Assembly: GCA_029856145.1 (NCBI GenBank)
Contig: JAHQWK010000022.1
Location: 1 to 64,000 of the forward strand
DNA: 64,000 bases
DNA from: Promethearchaeia archaeon
Lineage (GTDB): Archaea; Asgardarchaeota; Lokiarchaeia; Sigyniarchaeales; SOKP01
Direction of reading: 5' to 3'
Shown: positions 60,710 to 64,000 of the stretch, one piece after another
Layout: every line of letters begins with the position of its first letter
Position numbering within the stretch: position 1 is the first letter of the stretch
Position numbers and translations under genes: made by a program
Notes under the pieces: generated by a model
Told to the model about the DNA's origin: nothing
What the model saw: the letters and a program-made list of their open reading frames with translations, nothing else
Databases searched by the model: none

Positions 60710-61594
60710 TTAAACTTCTTTTTTTAAATCAACTGAAACGTCCATGGTGTCAGTAATTCCAAGTTTCTTTGCCTTAATTAAAATATAGTTGTTTCTCTTT
60801 TCTTTAATCATATCCAATATTATTAAAGCAGGAATACTAGGAATAATCATAATAATTGGAAAGGGGATAAACATTATCAGAGCAATGATAAATAGTGGAA
60901 GATTATTACCAGCTGCTATAAAAAAGATAATGATAAAGTTAACGTAAGATATTATAACAGATACTCCGGCATATCCCTTTAAAAACTGTTCATACCATCT
61001 TCCTATAGATCTAATTTCAAGAGGTTTATTTGTTTCATTTAGTATCGATTTATTTGAATATAATATCCCTGAATCCATTAAAAACCAGGTTGGAGAAAAT
61101 ATTAGATTAGTGAATATGAACGTAAAGATTAATAATATAACAAAAGCAACAGTATACTGATCAGGAGTTAAATCTTCTGGAGAAACACTAAAATTTCCAA
61201 GAGTAAAACGAACAGTATCAGGATTTAATAAAAGTAGTGAGATATTTATTGCCATTAATGAAGCAAACAGACCTTGAGAAGTAAATTTAAATTTCTCATA
61301 ATCTGGTTTCAAATATATTCCGTATTGATATCGATTTCTAAATGTTTTTGTATGTAGATATAGAAATAATGGAGTAAACAAATATCCTCCAATCAATGTA
61401 CCAATTATTGATGCTAAAGGTAAGAACATAATAGAAATAAATCCAATTTCCAACCCTGCATCTCTGAAGGGAATAAGAGGTGATAAATTTTGACCATAAC
61501 CTAAAATTCTTGACATTGAAAAAGAAATAACCACCCAGAATAGGCAGTAAACACAAAAAATAATAAGAGATTTTTTATATTTTGAATTTTTCAT
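60710..61594 (-). CDS. Multi-spanning membrane protein of unknown function
   Basis: The 294-residue protein has six or seven hydrophobic helices, a long polar central region (RNRYQYGIYLKPDYEKFKF) and a charged C-terminus. A GGAGG Shine-Dalgarno at 61602-61606 ends seven bases before its ATG, which fixes the start. It follows the PfkB kinase gene by 32 bp on the same strand, so the two are probably co-transcribed and, being downstream of the small GTPase, might share a transcript with it. No family was recognised. Confidence 0.68.
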   Translation of the reverse strand: MKNSKYKKSLIIFCVYCLFWVVISFSMSRILGYGQNLSPLIPFRDAGLEIGFISIMFLPLASIIGTLIGGYLFTPLFLYLHTKTFRNRYQYGIYLKPDYEKFKFTSQGLFASLMAINISLLLLNPDTVRFTLGNFSVSPEDLTPDQYTVAFVILLIFTFIFTNLIFSPTWFLMDSGILYSNKSILNETNKPLEIRSIGRWYEQFLKGYAGVSVIISYVNFIIIFFIAAGNNLPLFIIALIMFIPFPIIMIIPSIPALIILDMIKEKRNNYILIKAKKLGITDTMDVSVDLKKEV

Positions 61595-61601
61595 AAAAAA
61601 T

Positions 61602-61606
61602 CCTCC
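61602..61606 (-). promoter_or_regulatory. Shine-Dalgarno GGAGG of the membrane-protein gene
   Basis: On the minus strand GGAGG ends seven bases before the ATG at 61592-61594, supporting that start and coupling to the upstream kinase gene. Confidence 0.7.
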
Positions 61607-61626
61607 ATTTTAATTTTTTATATAAT

Positions 61627-62640
61627 TTATATGATCTCTGAAATAACTTGTTTTATGGTATTATTATTTACAAAGGTTTCAAGTTCTTGAACGCTATTAG
61701 GTAATCCTTCTCTAACACCTATTTCTTTACTTTCTAAGAAACTCATCGCTGTCGCCATTTTTGATGTTTTTTCAAGAGAAAAATTGTTTAAACGAGAGAT
61801 TAAGATTCCAGCTAAGAAAGCATCACCTGCTCCTGTTGTATCTTCAACTTTTCCAGCACTATAAACGCCGCTGTTTATAATTATCTTGCCATCCGATATA
61901 ATTGAACCATTAGGACCATCCGTTATAGAAATCAGTTTTATTCCCATATCTAAGAAATCCTTAATCATAAGAGTTTTTTTACTTTCACCAGTAAACTCTT
62001 GAGCTTCTTCTAAATTCATAGATACAACATCAGAATTAGAAATCAGGACCTTTGCCCAATTTGGGGCATTTTTAATTATTGACATACTCGGAGCTGCAAA
62101 GACTATTCCTCCCTTATTTTTTGTAAGAGTAATTGATTTCTCTATAGCTTTACACGCATCCTCAGTAGTTAAAGATGTCCAAGCAAATGCTTTAATATTA
62201 TTAAATAATTCTTCATTAACGTCTGAAGGTTTTAAGAGATTATTGGCACCTTTATAGGCAAGAATGCTTCGATCTTTTCCCCACGGGGTTTTTAGTATAA
62301 TTGATAATGCCGTAGTATCTTTGTCAGTCTGAATTACTTGAGAGAGATCTACACCACGTTTTTTCAAATCTGTCAGACAAATTTCTGCTGAAAAATCATT
62401 ACCCATCACCCCAATATATGCACTTTTTAATCCTAACATAGAGCAATTTGCCGCGATATTAGCACCTGAACCTCCTGGTACAAATCTAACGTTCTTAACA
62501 TTCAATTTACGAGAATATTCAATAGCAGTATACTTTTTTATGATCTCTTTATCAAATAATTCAAAGCGTAAGATATCATCGATATCAATTATGATATCTA
62601 AAGTATTGCTTCCAATCGTAATTAATTCCGGAAAATTCAT
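61627..62640 (-). CDS. PfkB-family carbohydrate/nucleoside kinase
   Basis: The protein is 337 residues from ATG 62638-62640 (MNFPELITIGSNTLDIIIDI); GTG 62649 would add three. It has the ribokinase fold with the substrate loop VPGGSGANIAANCSMLG, SAYIGVMGNDF, and the C-terminal anion hole and catalytic base in EDTTGAGDAFLAGIL (the Asp of GAGD). Members phosphorylate ribose, fructose, nucleosides or similar sugars with ATP or ADP. It is 130 bp after the small GTPase gene on the same strand and 32 bp before the membrane-protein gene. The substrate is not evident. Confidence 0.93.
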   Translation of the reverse strand: MNFPELITIGSNTLDIIIDIDDILRFELFDKEIIKKYTAIEYSRKLNVKNVRFVPGGSGANIAANCSMLGLKSAYIGVMGNDFSAEICLTDLKKRGVDLSQVIQTDKDTTALSIILKTPWGKDRSILAYKGANNLLKPSDVNEELFNNIKAFAWTSLTTEDACKAIEKSITLTKNKGGIVFAAPSMSIIKNAPNWAKVLISNSDVVSMNLEEAQEFTGESKKTLMIKDFLDMGIKLISITDGPNGSIISDGKIIINSGVYSAGKVEDTTGAGDAFLAGILISRLNNFSLEKTSKMATAMSFLESKEIGVREGLPNSVQELETFVNNNTIKQVISEII

Positions 62641-62692
62641 AATTATCACTAAATAAATACATAAATTTGATATATAGAATAAGTTTAAAATA

Positions 62693-62722
62693 GAAAATAG
62701 TCTTTTAATAATTTTGCTAAGA
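62693..62722. repeat. 30-bp intergenic repeat, copy 1
   Basis: This 30-bp stretch recurs at 63449-63478 with only two mismatches (positions 9 and 18 of the repeat). It lies about 55-85 bases after the GTPase stop codon and 50-80 bases before the PfkB start. Read on the gene strand it ends in a T-rich run, so it could be a terminator or a shared control element. Confidence 0.6.
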
Positions 62723-62778
62723 ATGGATTTTTATAGAATTTAAAGTATAGCCTAATAATTATTTCTCTTTACTTGATC

Positions 62779-63330
62779 TTATAGTCTTTCTTTATTATTG
62801 TTAATAATATTTCCCATTTTCTTTATCATGCGATGTGTAAGTTCGAGAAAAGCAATTTCAACATTTTCTCCTGTTTTCGCTGAGGTTTCAATATATAAAC
62901 AACCTTCGTTCTTTGCATATTCTTCTACTTCATTTCTATCTATAATCTGACCAATTTCAGGTATTAAATCGGATTTATTGCCTATAATCACTTTAGGTAT
63001 GTCATCATTTAATATACTACGCATTTCTGAAAGCCAAGTTTTCATGCTTGAAAATGTATGTTGTCTTGAAAGATCAAATCCAAGCAATGCACCAAATGCA
63101 CCTTCATAAAAGCTACGATGGAGAAATTTGAATCTTTCTTGGCCGCCTATATCCCATATGTGGAGTTTTGCAAATTTTGATGGCTCATATTCCAAAGTTT
63201 TCGTTAAGAAATCAACGCCTATCGTCAATTTGTACTTCAAATCAAATTCGTTATGCACAAATCTATTTAGTAGACTCGTTTTACCTACAGCAGCGGGTCC
63301 GACAATAATAACTTTAAAGGATAATTCCAT
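62779..63330 (-). CDS. Ras-superfamily small GTPase (Rab-like)
   Basis: The 183-residue protein is a complete small GTPase: G1 GPAAVGKTS (11-19), G2 Thr36 in YKLTIGVDF, G3 WDIGGQERF (59-67) with the catalytic Gln, G4 GNKSDL (117-122) and G5 ETSAKTG (148-154). The WDIGGQERF and TIGVDF wording resembles Rab/Ran more than Arf. There is no C-terminal cysteine (it ends NNNKERL), so it is not prenylated, and no N-terminal myristoylation glycine. Such GTPases are expanded in Asgard archaea and may act with roadblock/longin proteins. It is 183 bp downstream of the ESCRT-III gene on the same strand. Confidence 0.96.
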   Translation of the reverse strand: MELSFKVIIVGPAAVGKTSLLNRFVHNEFDLKYKLTIGVDFLTKTLEYEPSKFAKLHIWDIGGQERFKFLHRSFYEGAFGALLGFDLSRQHTFSSMKTWLSEMRSILNDDIPKVIIGNKSDLIPEIGQIIDRNEVEEYAKNEGCLYIETSAKTGENVEIAFLELTHRMIKKMGNIINNNKERL

Positions 63331-63448
63331 TTTGCTTTCAATAAGTTTAGAATTAGATTAATAGTGATTGATTATCTTTTTAAATTTAATCAAAAGTGAA
63401 CTTTCATATATAGTAATATCAAAAATTATAAGAAAATTCGATAAAAAA

Positions 63449-63478
63449 GAAAATAGCCTTTTAATTATTTTGCTAAGA
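63449..63478. repeat. 30-bp intergenic repeat, copy 2
   Basis: This is the second copy of the repeat at 62693-62722, 28 of 30 bases identical. It lies 35-65 bases after the ESCRT-III stop codon and 120-150 bases before the GTPase start, the same relative place as copy 1. Confidence 0.6.
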
Positions 63479-63513
63479 TGTACTTCTCAGAGAAGGAAAA
63501 AAAAATAATTCAT

Positions 63514-64000
63514 TTATTCATCTGATTTAAGACGATTTAACTCTTTCTCTAATTCGGCTATTTTTTCATCAGAACCGGCACTAGGTAATGCTACACCCAT
63601 TTCCACTTGGATTTCAGCATCTATTTCACCCAGAACATCCTTAATATCCGTATCAGTAACTGCTGTGTCAACCATTATATCGCTTATTCCATCGGTTGTG
63701 ATTTCCTCTGTAACCGCAAAATCTTCCATATCTACTCCAATCGAGGTCATTAATTCCGTAAGTTGTGGTATAGATAACTGATTCTTTAATGCACCTAGAC
63801 TTACTGCAATCCCCTTCATTACTTCAGCAACATCTTTTACCGCTGTGGCTTGTTCTAATTTAAATACCATTCCTTCAAGGTTAGTTCTGAATAAATCTAT
63901 CGCCCTGGCCTGTTTTTTTACTTGGAGATAGTTTCTCGCGTGAAATTCTGAACCTTGCATATCACCTTGCTTTCGAAGATTTACAGCTTTATCTCTAGCT
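63514..64000 (-). CDS. ESCRT-III (Vps2/24/46, Snf7-superfamily) protein, N-terminus beyond window
   Basis: The frame is open through the window's right edge, adding ARDKAVNLRKQGD before the internal Met at 63960, so at least 161 residues are present and the N-terminus is missing. The sequence KQARAIDLFRTNLEGMVFKLE is the Vps2/CHMP1-type helix 2. It is followed by VKDVAEVMKGIAVSLGALK and LTELMTSIGVDMEDF, then an acidic linker and a final helix EKIAELEKELNRLK that resembles the MIT-interacting motif recognised by Vps4. ESCRT-III filaments constrict and cut membranes. In Asgard genomes it is usually near vps4, which may lie just outside. Confidence 0.95.
   Translation of the reverse strand, partial: ARDKAVNLRKQGDMQGSEFHARNYLQVKKQARAIDLFRTNLEGMVFKLEQATAVKDVAEVMKGIAVSLGALKNQLSIPQLTELMTSIGVDMEDFAVTEEITTDGISDIMVDTAVTDTDIKDVLGEIDAEIQVEMGVALPSAGSDEKIAELEKELNRLKSDE

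Noticed and set aside
61338-61556. 72-codon minus-strand frame within the membrane-protein gene
   Set aside because: It is an out-of-frame shadow of the gene at 60710-61594, which has a Shine-Dalgarno and continuous membrane helices.
1-64000. CRISPR arrays, insertion sequences or prophage
   Set aside because: No regularly spaced repeats, transposase or integrase motifs, or phage structural proteins were seen in any frame.

Overview
This AT-rich window of about 30% GC comes from an archaeon, very probably an Asgard archaeon of the Lokiarchaeia (Promethearchaeota) type. Archaeal core genes are present: S15 with the archaeal N-terminus, eS1, a histone, a TFS/RPB9-like zinc ribbon and AmrS. They occur together with eukaryotic-signature genes: an ESCRT-III protein, a Ras/Rab-like GTPase, two predicted longin/roadblock proteins and a ubiquitin-like protein. 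Many genes have no Shine-Dalgarno sequence, while others have a perfect one. The tRNA genes encode no CCA and carry extra sequence at non-anticodon positions. No rRNA, CRISPR array, insertion sequence or prophage was seen.

Layout. 1-5.7 kb: the start of an acyl-CoA dehydrogenase, tRNA-Thr, a tandem-ACT protein, two methyltransferases, a zinc-ribbon protein, a TauE/SafE carrier and the ubiquitin-like protein. 5.8-15.7 kb: a UbiA-family membrane enzyme, a tandem pair of HdrD/GlpC-like Fe-S proteins, a histidine phosphatase, AmrS, a membrane hydrolase with a zinc ribbon, an alpha/beta hydrolase, an MFS carrier and a hexapeptide-repeat protein. 15.8-21.7 kb: an ADP-forming acyl-CoA synthetase alpha-type subunit, two tandem GDPD phosphodiesterases, a TFS-like zinc ribbon, an SCP2 protein and RNase III.

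21.97-38.02 kb is a co-directional five-gene cluster of 16 kb. It encodes one ABC ATPase, two roughly 1000-residue FtsX/MacB-type permeases and, between them, two giant membrane-anchored exoproteins, one of them a subtilisin-like protease with a cytosolic pair of zinc ribbons. It looks like a dedicated envelope machine and is the best candidate here for an undescribed system.

38.0-48.4 kb: XTP pyrophosphatase, ribosomal proteins S15 and eS1, an AidB-like acyl-CoA dehydrogenase, a sugar nucleotidyltransferase, a sirtuin, a radical SAM protein, rubrerythrin and the two longin/roadblock proteins. 48.7-54.5 kb: the histone, then a nickel theme with NikR, LarC and LarB, the last two making the nickel-pincer cofactor, plus an alkaline-phosphatase-like protein, a TPR protein and a membrane protein. 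54.6-59.5 kb: phosphoglycerate kinase, tRNA-Val, Asgard-type unknowns, an enoyl-CoA hydratase and a GNAT remnant. 59.5-64 kb: an MBL-fold hydrolase, tRNA-Gly, a membrane protein, a PfkB kinase, the small GTPase and the ESCRT-III gene, which runs off the right edge.

Physiologically the window suggests an anaerobe (rubrerythrin, HdrD-like and radical SAM proteins, nickel metabolism) that handles acyl-CoA compounds and elaborates its cell surface with large, probably N-glycosylated exoproteins. All assignments come from reading the sequence; no database search was run.
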